From positions 682,001 to 746,000 of the forward strand of contig SSBO01000005.1 in the NCBI GenBank assembly GCA_005281725.1: 64,000 bases of DNA, read 5' to 3'. Position 1 is the stretch's first letter. The number at the start of each line of letters is the position of its first letter. The notes beneath the pieces are model-generated. The model was not told the DNA's origin. It searched no databases and worked only from the letters and a program-made list of their open reading frames with translations. Positions 26,160 through 37,892 of the stretch are shown here, one piece after another. Both the position numbers and the translations under genes were made by a program. This DNA comes from Wuchereria bancrofti. Taxonomy: Eukaryota > Nematoda > Chromadorea > Rhabditida > Onchocercidae.

Positions 26160-27635
26160 ATGGTGGATGAGTACATTTGCATCAATTGTTGTCACCCGTC
26201 ATCCAGTCTTTTCCTGAAGTACAGTGACAATGGTATCCGACTCACGCCATGTGTATGTTGTCCAGTGATTCACTTTGCACATGCATTAGCTTCGATATCA
26301 ATCGGATGAATTTAAGCGTTAATTAGGCCGTGCTGCCGCAGATGACCTCTTTGTACATTTGTGATAATAGCAGGTGTGCTGGTGACCTTCTGTTCAGTTT
26401 CAGTCTAATTGCGGCAGAGCTGTGGACGCATACATCGAATATGACACTGTGTTGGTAATAATTGATCTCATGCTGCAGTATATTGAAGCGTATCGACATT
26501 TGCTGATGAATACCAGCAGCAACCGCGTATCCTTTATGCTTTTCAGAGTGTAAATATGAATGAGTGAGTGAATTGAGGACGTAATGACGACGTTACGTCA
26601 CTGCATGCTGTGTCACGTAGGGAAAGTCTCGTTAATCGGTCTGCGCCTTGACATGCAACGGTGTAAGCTGTACCCATCCTCCGTTACCAATGTCAGATTT
26701 CTCCAGAACTTCTTTGTAAAGAAATTGAAACAATTGCAAGAAATAATTCTGCATCACAACACAACCACTGGTACGGCTGTGTCACCATTGCATAGCTTTA
26801 TTTTCAGTACTGTCACAAGCTGTGCATTATTTTTATGCTATGCAATGCCTATAGCAAGTGGATAAGACGGCGGGTAATGTCTGGTGACGAGAACGCCTAT
26901 GACTTGGAGTGGGAGTTTTATGAATGTTTGTTGCAAAGTTTGTTAGAAATGGCATCGTTTATGATTGTGTTGGCATTAATGTCTCTTCAAATTTCTGCAA
27001 GATTATCCGTCAACAAAACATTGAAGACATTTTGCATTGGATCCTATGGTTTGTTGGTGCTTTTCCATGTATCTAAAGGTTTCTTTGACCATAGCTGTGA
27101 TTTCTTTGACCCATGTGTAAGTGATGATGACCAGTGCATTCGCTAGCAGATTGATTGTTCCTAGTTGAAGAAATGTAGAAAGTCGTGCAAACATATTTAT
27201 GTAAAGGGCGAGCATAACTTCTGACTCGCGTGATTATGTCGGAAACGAAATGAGTTAATATAATATTTCATATGTTTCTCAGGAAACGTGTTTGCTGTTT
27301 TATCGGTTATATGGCATTTACATTTGCTGTGGTCGTACAGAATGCTCACCGAACTATTTATATTCATATCTCACGTGCAAGCACAGCGAGGTGGTTCCTT
27401 ACTTATATTACGTCAGTCATCTCCATCCATCCATCCATCCATCCATCCATCCATCCATCCATCCATCCATCCATCCATCCATCCATCCATCCATCCATTC
27501 TCAACGAATGTTAAAATTCACTCATTTTCAGCAATGTACAATATGACTCTGACTAGAAGTATTCTTGTCGTTCTAATGGCCGCTGTTATTTCACGTGCTG
27601 TCGGCCTATTGATGGACTTGTTCTGCTTTATGTAA
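26160..27635 (+). CDS. arv1: ARV1 lipid/sterol homeostasis protein
   Basis: Five exons (26160-26252, 26404-26526, 26808-27078, 27283-27390, 27532-27635) give 232 residues. The N-terminal ARV1 homology domain is clear: zinc cysteines C7, C10, C31 and C34, then [19 protein letters not shown] and AYRHLLMNT. Several hydrophobic segments follow ([54 protein letters not shown]), as expected for an ER multi-pass protein. ARV1 affects sterol distribution and GPI-anchor synthesis. Exon 3 must end at AAAG|GTTTCT rather than at the stronger-looking TGT|GTAAGT 38 bases on, because only the former keeps frame with exon 4. A polyadenylation signal AATAAA lies at 27653-27658. Confidence 0.85.
27423..27498. 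repeat. (CCAT)19 microsatellite in the last ARV1 intron
   Basis: Nineteen uninterrupted CCAT units, seen directly. It starts 33 bases after the exon 4 donor and ends 33 bases before the exon 5 acceptor, so it fills about half of the intron. It is open in all plus frames and gives spurious His-Pro-Ser-Ile reading fr­ames. Confidence 0.95.
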
Positions 27636-27652
27636 ATTTAGATGATTTCATA

Positions 27653-27658
27653 AATAAA
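27653..27658 (+). terminator. Polyadenylation signal of ARV1
   Basis: A canonical AATAAA hexamer 18 bases downstream of the ARV1 stop codon; the distance is right for a nematode 3' end. Confidence 0.6.
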
Positions 27659-29547
27659 TCTATATTATATATTGTTTTCAAATAAGACATTACAAATCCT
27701 GAAATGAAGGATGATTCGGGAGGCAGTCGCTACAACATTAATGTCCTTTTCCTGACATCTTACGTCACGTCAAATAATGCATTCGGGCGCATCTTTTTTT
27801 GGAAGAATTGCGGCTTAGAATACACAGACTTGTGTTAGTCCATTTTTTACGTTGAACTGAAAGCAGTTATTCATGCATGAGGTTAGGTTATCTTAGTGCA
27901 GAATATAGAAGGTCATAAAGGGATTTGCGATATCGTCGAGAATGGAATCGAATCGATCTTCGGTGAACGTCGTCAAATGGGGACTGGAATGGGTCTTCCA
28001 AGTGAATGGGCGATTGTCATTGTATATATCCCTTCCACATATCATACCATACCATACACAATGATAGCTTCTTATATGAAGGGTGGTAGTCTTGTGCTTT
28101 CGTATAATTAGTCGAGAATTTAACAACCACTTACACTTTTCCTCCAGGCTTTATCTTCCCATCTCTGTCACTTGGTTGCTTCTATCTCTCTCTCTCTCTC
28201 TCTTTTCAACTGATTTGTTAATCTGTCCTCAGTTTTCCAACAAAAAACTCAGTTTCTCAACAAAGGAAAAAGTAAGGTTTGAAAGTGTTCGATTTGTGAT
28301 AATAACAAGCAGTGAAAACATTGGTTATCGCAGCTGTTCCTAAGGAGAGATGACTCACTCATTCATTCCTCTTCTCTTGCACATCTGCTTGGTCCATTCC
28401 GAATTGAAATCCATCTGTCGCTACCATCGCTTCCCCAAATCCATTAAATTCCCGCTGTGAAGTGCGTGCATGCAAGAAGTGCTTATGCATGTTTGTCTGT
28501 GTGTATGTATGTATGTGTGTGTGTGTGTGTATGTAGCTATTACATGTCTGTAGTACTGTCTGTCCATAAATAATCTCCGAATCAGTACGTTTCAAAAGTA
28601 TGGATGGATGAATTTGAGAGTAATTCTGCTCTTCATGGCATTATAACTCTCTGGTAATGGCCACAGACCACAGAGAAACGAACTGACTTTTCGATTCCAT
28701 TGCCAATGCACTGCTTGGTGGATCAGAGTTTTATAAGTAAGATAATTAGAAGATAAACACAGGTGCTCCTCTGTTTTAACAGTTGTCAACAGTGTCATTT
28801 CCTGCTTATCTTGTTTTACAGATCAAAAACAATTTAAGTGTGAATTTAAATTCTACTCATTACATGCTAAGGTAATCACTGTGGAAGCGTTTCTGTTTTC
28901 GACTAACATCATTTATTGAACAGAGCAGACGTAGCCAATTATAATGGGTGGAGTGCCCTAAGGAGAACTTTCCTTCCAGTTGTCAGGTTAGAAAGGACCG
29001 GGTAAGTAGTAGAAGGCTAGTTCTGCAGGAACTAGTTCTGCAGGAAACTAGGCACAGACATGTGCACCTGGCTTACTTGCGTCAGTCTATGCGTAAGGTG
29101 ATCGAACCTTTCTCCTACCTTTGTGCGACGTGACGTGATCCACCTGCAAGAGAGTGAGTTGAAGTAAGCATCAGAGTAAAGATGATGTGGTCGCAGGGCA
29201 GATGCGGTTACGGATGTGGTTTCGTATGTCAGTGTGGAAGGGGGGAGTACTGTGTTGTGGCTTAGGTTTCAGTTAGTTTTAAATTGGTGAATGATGGATG
29301 GGTTCTAAAGGAGGCGATGGTAGAAGTAGCTGTCATCAGAGTCAGTTGTTGACTTCCCTCATCCTAGAAAAAACTTGTTGAAATTGCAATGTTGGCAGTG
29401 TCGAGAGTACGCCTACTCCTTCAGAGGCAACAGTAGTAGCCTTCACTTTTTGACTTTTCGATCCTCCCAGGAAAGGTGTCTCTCTCCATTCCACTCATGA
29501 CGAATGTACGAAATTAGCGACAGAAGATATTTACAGGTTGCACCGGA
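27659..29547. other. Intergenic with simple repeats
   Basis: No supported gene. Holds a CT run (28185-28202), a GT/ATGT run (28499-28534) and a short imperfect direct repeat of CTAGTTCTGCAGGA near 29018-29046. Upstream exons or the promoter of the DIM-1-like gene may lie here. Confidence 0.45.
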
Positions 29548-31750
29548 ATGGCGCCGCCAGTAATACATGGGGAACCGAAGATTGTACAGGACAGCGCAAC
29601 AAACAGTGTCTTTTTAGAAGTGATCGCATCCGGTTAGTGCTGCTTTCTACTCGTTTCGGATACAGTGTCTTCCTTCCTTCACTTATTCATTTGCTTGTAG
29701 GTCTTTTACCTGAAAAGACAAAGTGGTTTTGGGGCGAGAAAGAAATTGAGCCAACTAAAACATACGTCTTCTCACAACACGATGAAGGTGGAAAGAAAAC
29801 TTTGTTAAGATGTGAAATTAAGGTGAGGAAGTCTTCGTTCCACGGTTTAAATAAAATTGGCTATTTTGACATCAGTAGTGATGCGGTTTTGGTGATCAAC
29901 GTTAATCATTGTAATAGAAGCTGTCCGGAATACCAAATTGATATGATTAAGTCGCAGTTATCGGTTCACCTGGAAATGAAACTTGCTGCAAGTTCTACTT
30001 TTGGACACTTAAGGCAGCTGCTATTAGCATCATTACCCAAGCATTACTAGACTTCCCTGTTGCTAGCTGACTATAAGGTCTCTTCTGTTGCAAAATATTG
30101 TCATTATAATAATGCTGTTCGCATGTTAGTTATACTTGCATTGCTGTAATGTTTCAAAATGAGTAGTGCTTACTGAGGTTGATCAGTGAAACTTAGCACA
30201 GCATGCATTCATCTTCGTAAACAACTTAAGCACTTGACACTGCGCCGCTTTTTCAGGAACTGCAGTTAGGTTGTTTACCCATTTGAAAATGTAAATGTTT
30301 ACCCATATTGAGGTTTTTCTTTTTACCGATATTTATTTATTTTTTATCAAGAATTTCGATAAAGAATTGGCGGGTTCATATAAGGCAAAATTCTACAGCA
30401 GCGATGGCGAAAATAGTGCTACATTTACTGTGAAAGCTGGAAGTAAGTGATGCTTTTTTGATTCGTATCTAACTGTTCCTCAGTTATGGTTTTTTTTTTT
30501 TTTTCGATATTTTTGGACATATTTATGGTAAGTTATTGTCAGGAATTAAGTAATCGCTTATCAAAAAGAACAGTTATCAAATTAGTAGCTGGAAATTAGT
30601 ATATTAGGTAGTAACTAATAAGAAAGTATTGTATCTTGGGATGGTAACTAAATTTCACACAATTTATCCTACCAATTTTCCGGGTATTACTATAGCAGAT
30701 TTTACATCATTCGCACCAACAATTAACTCTATTTTTCTTTGCCTACATGCTCCAGCAATGAAAGCAACGGTAATTTGGTAATGGATTGATGATAAAATGT
30801 TGTGTGCAACAGTATGATAATTGGAACACACTAGTGGCAAGGTTTACGGTACTACCGGCGAAATCATCAATAGATTAGTTAAATTTTATAATGAGAGCGA
30901 TTACTGTAAGACGCTTCTTTCTTTGCAGATGCACCAGAATTTCACGATAAGCCTCATATAGTACAGCGTGATGGTGGTAATATTATTGTGATTAAGGTTC
31001 GAGCGAAATCACATCTGGAAATGACAGCTGAATGGTTCAAGGTATCATATTTTCAAAATACGGCGGTTTATTCCAAGACCAAGAGTGGACATGAAAATTC
31101 AAGGATCTTTGAGCTTTCTAAATTTATTAAAGAAAAAGCAGTGCCAAAAATGAAGCAGTTTAATAAGAATGGGAGGGAATATCGTATACCTAATGTGCCT
31201 TTGCCTCACTCGCTATCAAAAGAGTAATTCATTTATCATCATTCCTAGTCTACTGGTTCATTTTTTAAGGATGATAAGCCACTGAAAGCGACAGATCGAA
31301 TAAAGATGGTCGCGAAAAAAGACGATAAAGACAAAGAGGGCTTTCAGTTCTTATTGGAAATACACGGTCCAGTAAAGGAGGACCAGGCCAAGTGAGACAT
31401 TTTCGGGTCATTATTTTAGTAATTCATGGTGGTTTTGCGGATTAATTGGATAACAAATCACTTATTTATGAGTAAATTAAGTGTCTCCCAATTGAAATGA
31501 AAATCGATCAGTCAGTGAATTTTGACAAATAAACCATCCTCATCGATAAATTTTGGGAAATAATAATATTCTGAATAATGACCATTACTGAACTGAACAA
31601 ACAGGTCAGCAGACAATAATAGCTCGATGCTATTTATCGGACAAACAGGCTAGATAAATGAAACAATGTCGTTCATGTCATAGGTACAAGTGCGTGGTGA
31701 AGAACGGTGAAGGTCAAAACGAACAGTCATTGAACTTGTGCTTCGATTGA
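29548..31750 (+). CDS. Two-domain immunoglobulin (I-set) protein, DIM-1-like
   Basis: Six exons (29548-29632, 29701-29822, 30352-30442, 30929-31041, 31270-31391, 31684-31750) give 199 residues. Two I-set Ig domains are visible: one about residues 5-100 (core W in KTKWFWGEKEIEP, LRCEIK, then LAGSYKAKF) and one about 101-199 (AEWFKDDKPLKATDR, DQAKYKCVVKNGEG), joined by APEFHDKP. No signal peptide or membrane segment, so it is intracellular. This fits nematode DIM-1, a muscle protein at dense bodies/attachment sites, and related Ig repeats of giant muscle kinases. C. elegans DIM-1 has three Ig domains as I recall, so this gene is short by one or an upstream exon is missed; the MAPP start is near an ACAG site. 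Confidence 0.75.
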
Positions 31751-32583
31751 ATAACTTTTTATTCGTCAGCAACTTGCAGTTAACAGGATTTAGAAGGGAC
31801 TCTCTTCTGAAGAAGTAAAGTCAGGAGGATTTTATCTTTTTCAAGTTCCGGAAATTCTCTAATCTCTTGGAAACTCACTAGCCACTTTAATTCTTCTAAT
31901 CAAGATTCATAATTTCAGAAATTATGTGTATCATACTTTCTGTAACTATTTCTGTCATCATTTGTACCAGCAAGTCCCATGGTACATTTTTTGTTTGTGT
32001 GATATTATTGTAGTGCCTTAATTGCTGAATAAAGGTGACGTCATTTAAAATTGGCACGCGACACACAGTGGTGAATGCTTCATTGTACCTTTTAAAAAGC
32101 TGCACTCATCACAATGTTTATATCCACTATAACGAACAGAAATGATGTTTCACATACTTCGCAGTCATATGATATCCTTTGGGTAGTCGCAACCTACTGC
32201 TCTAAATGGTCGCAAATTCGGGATATCCTCGTCTTGTCTCTTGAACACTCGGGAAACTCACCTGCCACTCTCGGACCATCTACAGTCGCCCCTCAACAAC
32301 CGCATGCATCTTCTGGAAGACGAACCGCTAGTTTGTACGAAGTTTACTGAAGCAGCAGGATTAGTTGTCGTGTTCGAGAATTTGCTTAAGGGATGGGACG
32401 GTTCTCTGGTTCTGAGAAGGAGCGGAGTGCGGTAGGCACTGTTAACTGTTAGGAATGTTCAACTTAACGGCACTCTCTCTCTCTCTCTTTCAAATGCGAT
32501 ACTTCGTTCCCAAAAAGTGGAAATATAATTGGGAAATGCATGGAATAGATAGCGCTGTATGAAATGAAAGCATTTCCTGCAGA
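31751..32583. other. Intergenic; possible minus-strand exon
   Basis: A minus-strand frame at 32096-31896 reads protein-like (YNEAFTTVCRVPILND, then PWDLLVQMMTEI) after an acceptor-like TGCAG, and an Arg-rich open stretch at about 32465-32263 ends at a GTGAGT donor, but their phases do not join. A CT run lies at 32471-32488. No firm gene can be called. Confidence 0.35.
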
Positions 32584-35500
32584 ATGGGGAGTGTTAGGAA
32601 GCGCAAAAGTAGAAGACTGGAACGGAAATCAAAAGTGGCAACCGTAAAAAGATGCAGGAAGAAAGTGGACGTTAGCATGGAGAATGGGGACCATTTCAAT
32701 TTGGAACAAGGTAAGACTAACTATTCAATAATATTACTGCAAGTTGAACAGAACAGATTGCGACAGCACTTCTACAAAGACTCTCAATGACATTCATCCC
32801 TTTTTCCCTTTCAAGAACTTTAAATCAGGCCATTTTTTTAGGAAATTCGAAATGTAAAGAAGATGCTGTTAAAGCATGTAAGAAACAGAAGACGCAGAAA
32901 CGTAAAGTTAGTATTAGTTCGGATGACACTGCTGATTCAAATGTTTCGGAGGATGAATGGGAAGAAGTTGATTTTGTTGACCAAACTAATTATGAAGCAA
33001 ATCCTGATGGTACGATTGAAGTTACAGTTGGAGTTTCGAAACCTGTCGAAACGGAGGAGAGCAAGTGGATGAAATTTATTAGACAACAGGTCAATCGTAA
33101 AATTCGTGAACGACAAATTAATTGCCATAAGGTTAGTAGTCGAAGATTGGGATGTTTCAATACGAATGTAAAAAGCAAAATTGTCTCTTAAAAAAGAGCC
33201 TGCAAATTTTGCTTAAATGAGTATAATTCGAAGTACTCTACTAAATGTGAGAATATAATACATAGCCGCCTACTTTTGCCATTCTTTCAAAGAATTGTAT
33301 CTATTTAAACTGAAATATTTTCTAGGATTGAAGACGTTCTTTCTTGCAAAAGTTCTTTGATTAAATTCAGATGCATCTTCTCTGTTATATTGCACATTTG
33401 CGCACCTGGGCACGCGCCTTAACACGACATGAGGCCTTAACATCACTGTGTTTATCGTTGATACCAGAAGGTTATATAACCGCAGCGAAACATGAATTCG
33501 ATGTGGCAATAGCTGAAAGATTCATGAAATGGTTTCGATCAATGTTCCAAGTTACTAAAAGGAAATACATCTCCAGAGATGGCTTTTGCGATTCTCAGGT
33601 AATGTTTATTTACCTGTCGTTTTAATATCCGCTTTATCAACAAACCTGGTTGTTCCTATGAAGTTACTGAGTCTTTGAAATCTGTTTCCTCAATGTTTCA
33701 TGCTAATCAAGTTTTAAATTTAGATAAAAAGACTAGAAGATCTGATTGGCGAACGTGCCTACGAAGACGATAAAGATTTAGCATCGGTAAGCTTTTCATA
33801 AATGATGAGAGATTATAGGTGATAATTATGCTATAACTCGTATGAACCATTTCTCCACACATTTTCATTCTTTCAGCTGTTGTTTTTGTGTCTTTTATCG
33901 TTGAAGCAATGCACCCGATTGTGCCTCTCATGTCAGCCTATAAAACAGAAAGTGGTATGTCAGATAACTAATTATATTTCGAGTATTCATTAAAAGTAGC
34001 AATGAAATAACTTAATTAAGGTAAGGACTTTAAGTGATTCTAGAAAAATTACCTGATGAAAGCATATTATATTTTCATCTCTATATCAGTGCAAATATTC
34101 ATGAAGCATAACATGTTATTTAGACAGTGAGTATGTTGCACTCTGAACATACTGAAACATTTGCTGAAAAGAATATCAATAACGACGACAATTCAATAGT
34201 ATGGGAAGAGAAACTATATGAAGTAACGAAGAAGGTGCAAATGAATACAGATGATTGCAGCGAAAAAAGTAGTATTAAGAAGTATGAAGAAACGAAAAAA
34301 CCGTATGTAAAGAAATCGAAAAGAATTGAAAAAAGTAATTCCGAACATGTTGCATCAGCCAATAAAAACAAGATGGATTCAAGAAGGAATTACTGGGTAG
34401 AATATTGGGACCATAATAATGCTAGATGGATTTGTACGTTTCTTTCCAAATTTGCTTATTTAATTTTCGTAACTTATATAAATGCGCGATGCCATATATG
34501 TCAAAACGTTGCAAATGAATCATCTCTGTCAGCCTGGGTTTAGGCGGATGATCCCCATAAAGTAGTAATGTAACATTGATATGAACACATGTAATATCTC
34601 CACTGAGATATAGTGCCTTCGTTGGATTGGTCTCGCTGACTTTGCTAATTGAGAACTTTCAGCAGTGATTTTTCAAAAATCAGTTCATTTCTTTCTCATT
34701 ATCTCGGTTTTCAAGTAATTTTTGTGCAATTCATTCATGTTTTCCCATCTTTTGGTCAAACAGTAATTTGCACCTTATTTAGGTATGGATCCGTGGTGCG
34801 GAACTGTCGATATGCCTGAAAGCCTGGAAGCGAACGCCACTGTACCGATGCATTATGTTGTTTGCATCGATAATAGTAAGTTCCCTGTTATTAGTAATTT
34901 ATTCTCTATTCTTTTCGTGCTAGACGAATTACATGACTAGTACAGATATGGGTATGCGTGACGTAACAGCTCGATATGCTTCAAAATTCCTATCAGCTGA
35001 AACGCGACGACTTCGAGTTGATGCTTCGTGGTGGACTGATACATTAAAGGTTAGCTAGCTTGGCTGTATTTCGTACGGACCTTTTGATTTTCTGTGGTTG
35101 TTGACTTTTTTAATTTATTTGTAGATATATCAGAGCAAGAATCGAAAACGTGAACGCATTGAAGATATTGCAATACACAATGAACTCCTCTTAAAGCCAA
35201 AGCCAGCAACGGTTGCCGAATACAAAAATCATCCACTGTAAGATAATTTCCATGAATTTTTTCATCACTGAAATTTTTTACTTCTAGGTATGTATTGAAG
35301 AAAGACATTCTGAAATATGAGGCGATTTATCCGGAAGATCAGGCTCCTATTGGACGAATTCGAGGTATTGATATTTTTCCGCGAAGTTCTCTGTTCCATC
35401 TTGACGGCGCACTGAATTGGATGAAACATGCGCGTATGGTTAAGGTATGCCTTAGTTATCAGGAAAATTTTTTATGAAATAAAGCCTCTTGTTTGTTTTT

Positions 35501-36617
35501 TTTTTAAATACTAAAAAAGTAATTGATATTGTATTTTTTTTACGCATGCTTGTGCAAAAGCAACTTATAGACCGGTGAAAAGCCATATAAAATCGTGAAA
35601 GGAAGAATGAATAATCGTGCGGCATCAGAAATGAGAGAATCACGGTCCTTAGAGCTATATGGGTATTGGCAAACTGAACCATATGTGCCACCTAAAGTCG
35701 TTAACGTGAAGAATTTAATTTTTTTTTTTTTGCTAAGTTGCATGCGAAATAAGTTTACGAGCTGCTGTTTCTGACAATTTGTTGAAAAAAGGAATATGTT
35801 TTAGGGACGTATACCACGAAATGAATTTGGTAATTTATATGTTTACAAAAGCAGTATGGTACCGGAAGATTGTGTTCATCTACGACTAAATGGGCTTGCT
35901 GCTATTTCTCGGCAACTTGATATTGATTGCGTACCTGCAGTAGTCGGCTGGGAATTTCATAAAGGGGGAAATCACCCTATGTTAGTATTGGATGAATGTA
36001 AATTGCATTCAGTTATTCAATCGATTTTTTTCCGAATTTAAATTTTATCACTACAAAATAAAACGTCAATTTTGCAGCCTTGATGGTTGCATCGTTTTGA
36101 AAAAGCATGAAAAGGTGTTGCGTGAAGCATGGAAAGAATTTTACGAAAAAAAACAAACTGCAGCTGAGAAGGTGAAATAATCTTTATTTATTAAATTCAA
36201 AGAATTTTGTCCCTTTTAAACAAGACATTCTTTTCAGAGACGGAAGGAAAGGGCTTTGAGAAATTGGAGACGTTTGGTGAAAGGAATGTTAACAATGAAG
36301 AAAGTTCGAGCGAAATTTCTGGTCGCAGATCGTCGAAGCATGGTAATGTGCATTGATTGTTTCATAAATTTTCATTTCAGATTTTGATATGTTTGGCCTT
36401 TGCTCATTTACTTATTAGTTTCAGTGATGTTGGTTGGTTTAACTTCAGAGAATTTCATTTCTAAGCCAAATAGTACATAAGCACAATGTCTTTGCAGCAG
36501 ATTGATGAAAAATTAGAAACGAGAGAAAGTGAAACGTCTGCTACGGATGATACTGTTCTGTCCTGGCCGCGAACAATTTTCAATTTGCCTCACACTAGTG
36601 GTGCTATCGACCATTGA
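32584..36617 (+). CDS. XPC: XPC/Rad4 nucleotide-excision-repair damage sensor
   Basis: Fifteen phase-consistent exons give 730 residues: 32584-32710, 32842-33131, 33371-33598, 33724-33786, 33877-33954, 34124-34433, 34783-34875, 34946-35049, 35125-35237, 35288-35444, 35571-35705, 35805-35980, 36078-36171, 36238-36342, 36498-36617. A basic, acidic-patch N-terminus precedes the Rad4 transglutaminase-like fold (MHLLCYIAHLRTWAR at ~140; YWVEYWD and HYVVCID at ~350-395). Beta-hairpin domain 1 is near 470-521 (YVLKKDILKYEAIYP, IFPRSSLFHL), BHD2 near 522-566 (GYWQTEPYVPPKVVNG) and BHD3 near 567-645 (FEFH-type EFHKGGNHP, LDGCIVLKKHE). XPC with RAD23 and centrin recognises helix-distorting lesions in global-genome repair. 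The C-terminal basic helix (RKERALRNWRRLVKG) may bind centrin/TFIIH. The protein is shorter than human XPC (~940), mostly from the linkers. Confidence 0.93.
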
Positions 36618-37595
36618 AATGATTTATCCTTTCTCAGATTGCGTGTTTTTATGATTAAGTTCAATCTTGCAAGCGGCTAATCTTGTTGGTCATATATATA
36701 TATATATATATATATAAGTAAAAATATTAGCTTTTGTAATTAACTTAGAATTGATGTCTTTTTTGAAAAAGGAGTCGGTTGTTGAAAAAATACGAAGACA
36801 ATAAATAGACTTCTTTCAGATCGTTTTTATGTTAAACAACATTTTTTCTGCTTGAGTTTTACTTCATACTGGTTCAAATTTCAATTTGTTTGTTGTCTTC
36901 TCTACGTTGACTGTTTTTAATCTAGTAGTTGTGAACTTTTTATAATCTAAATAACTCCCTTTAACCATTTTATTCTATCACCAAGCTTGTCCATTTCTTG
37001 ACATTTCAAATCACATAAATTTTATCTAGTTATTGTTCTGGTCTAAGTATAACTTCCATGAGTTAATTCGGTATATTCTAAATGACTCAATATATTTGAA
37101 ATGACACTGCTAGACGCTGGCTTCTGAGATCAAATGGTTTGAAAATGAGAAACCTTATCATTATGAATTAAGTGAGGAAATTTAATTCATGTTGTAGCTT
37201 ATATTCAATTGTCATTATGAGATATTAATGCTGTTCAAAGCCAGCTTGATTAGTGTAGAGTTTTTGCACAAAATAAACAATATCGTTTTGAACTTTTCTT
37301 GAAATTGCTTGGTGCTAACGTAGAGCAAAACCGAGCAGTAGTCTGCTGTATCACTGGAAAGGATTTAAAGATGAAATTTAAGAGTGAGATCTGATTATAG
37401 GCAGATCCAAATACTAGATTTTTATCTTGGTGATATTTTCCACTCTAAGATATTGACCTTTGGCCTAACTTTTAAATGAATAGTCGAAGGGCGAGATTAT
37501 ACTATTTTGGTGAAAACGGTACAGTAAATATTAGCAAACTTTCAAGTGACCTATGCACTTGTTACATTTATAAATTTCTAAGGGTAGTTCGTGAC
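36618..37595. other. Intergenic between XPC and micro-protein gene
   Basis: Contains the XPC 3' UTR (an ACAATAAA near 36799 may be its poly(A) signal) and an AT dinucleotide run. A plus-strand open frame from 37476 leads into the micro-protein but crosses an acceptor-like TTCTAAG, so it is probably intronic/UTR. Confidence 0.45.
36692..36716. repeat. AT dinucleotide repeat
   Basis: Twelve AT units in the XPC 3' flank, seen directly. Confidence 0.9.
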
Positions 37596-37892
37596 ATGGT
37601 AGGTTGGCAACTTCGATTAACACCAAAACAAGCAGCTGCGAAGATAGTTGTTGCTGTTGTTGGTCTAGCAATTGGAGCATATGGTGTGGCGACTGTCTAT
37701 GAACCACTTCAGGTTAGCACGTTTCTGATTGGACAAAAGTTTAAAAAGTAAATCAGGGAGGGGTCATTTCAGCATTATTTCCATTTGCAGGGACTTCAGG
37801 ACGAATTGGATTTGCGCAAAGGTGAACTGTTACGCTACTATAAAACGAAACATGACGAGCGTATCCGACAAGCGGTCAACAGATCAGACTAA
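37596..37892 (+). CDS. 72-residue single-pass membrane micro-protein
   Basis: Two exons (37596-37712, 37791-37892) join in phase 0. The start MVGWQLRLTPKQAAAK is basic and amphipathic, followed by one membrane segment (IVVAVVGLAIGAYGVATVY) at about residues 17-35 and a charged, helical C-terminus (DELDLRKGELLRYYKTKHDE). The start lies about 14 bases after an acceptor-like TTTCTAAG. Size and layout resemble small mitochondrial inner-membrane assembly factors, but I cannot place the family. Its last 41 bases, including the stop, overlap the ALKBH1 frame in a different register. It may share a transcript with ALKBH1. Confidence 0.6.

Noticed and set aside
27079..27146. ARV1 exon 3 extended to a strong GTAAGT donor or to a stop at 27146
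   Set aside because: Only the earlier GTTTCT donor keeps the frame with the following membrane segments seen in ARV1.
27272..27635. Three overlapping frames with long His-Pro-Ser-Ile runs
   Set aside because: They are translations of the (CCAT)n intronic repeat; only parts of one frame belong to ARV1 exons.
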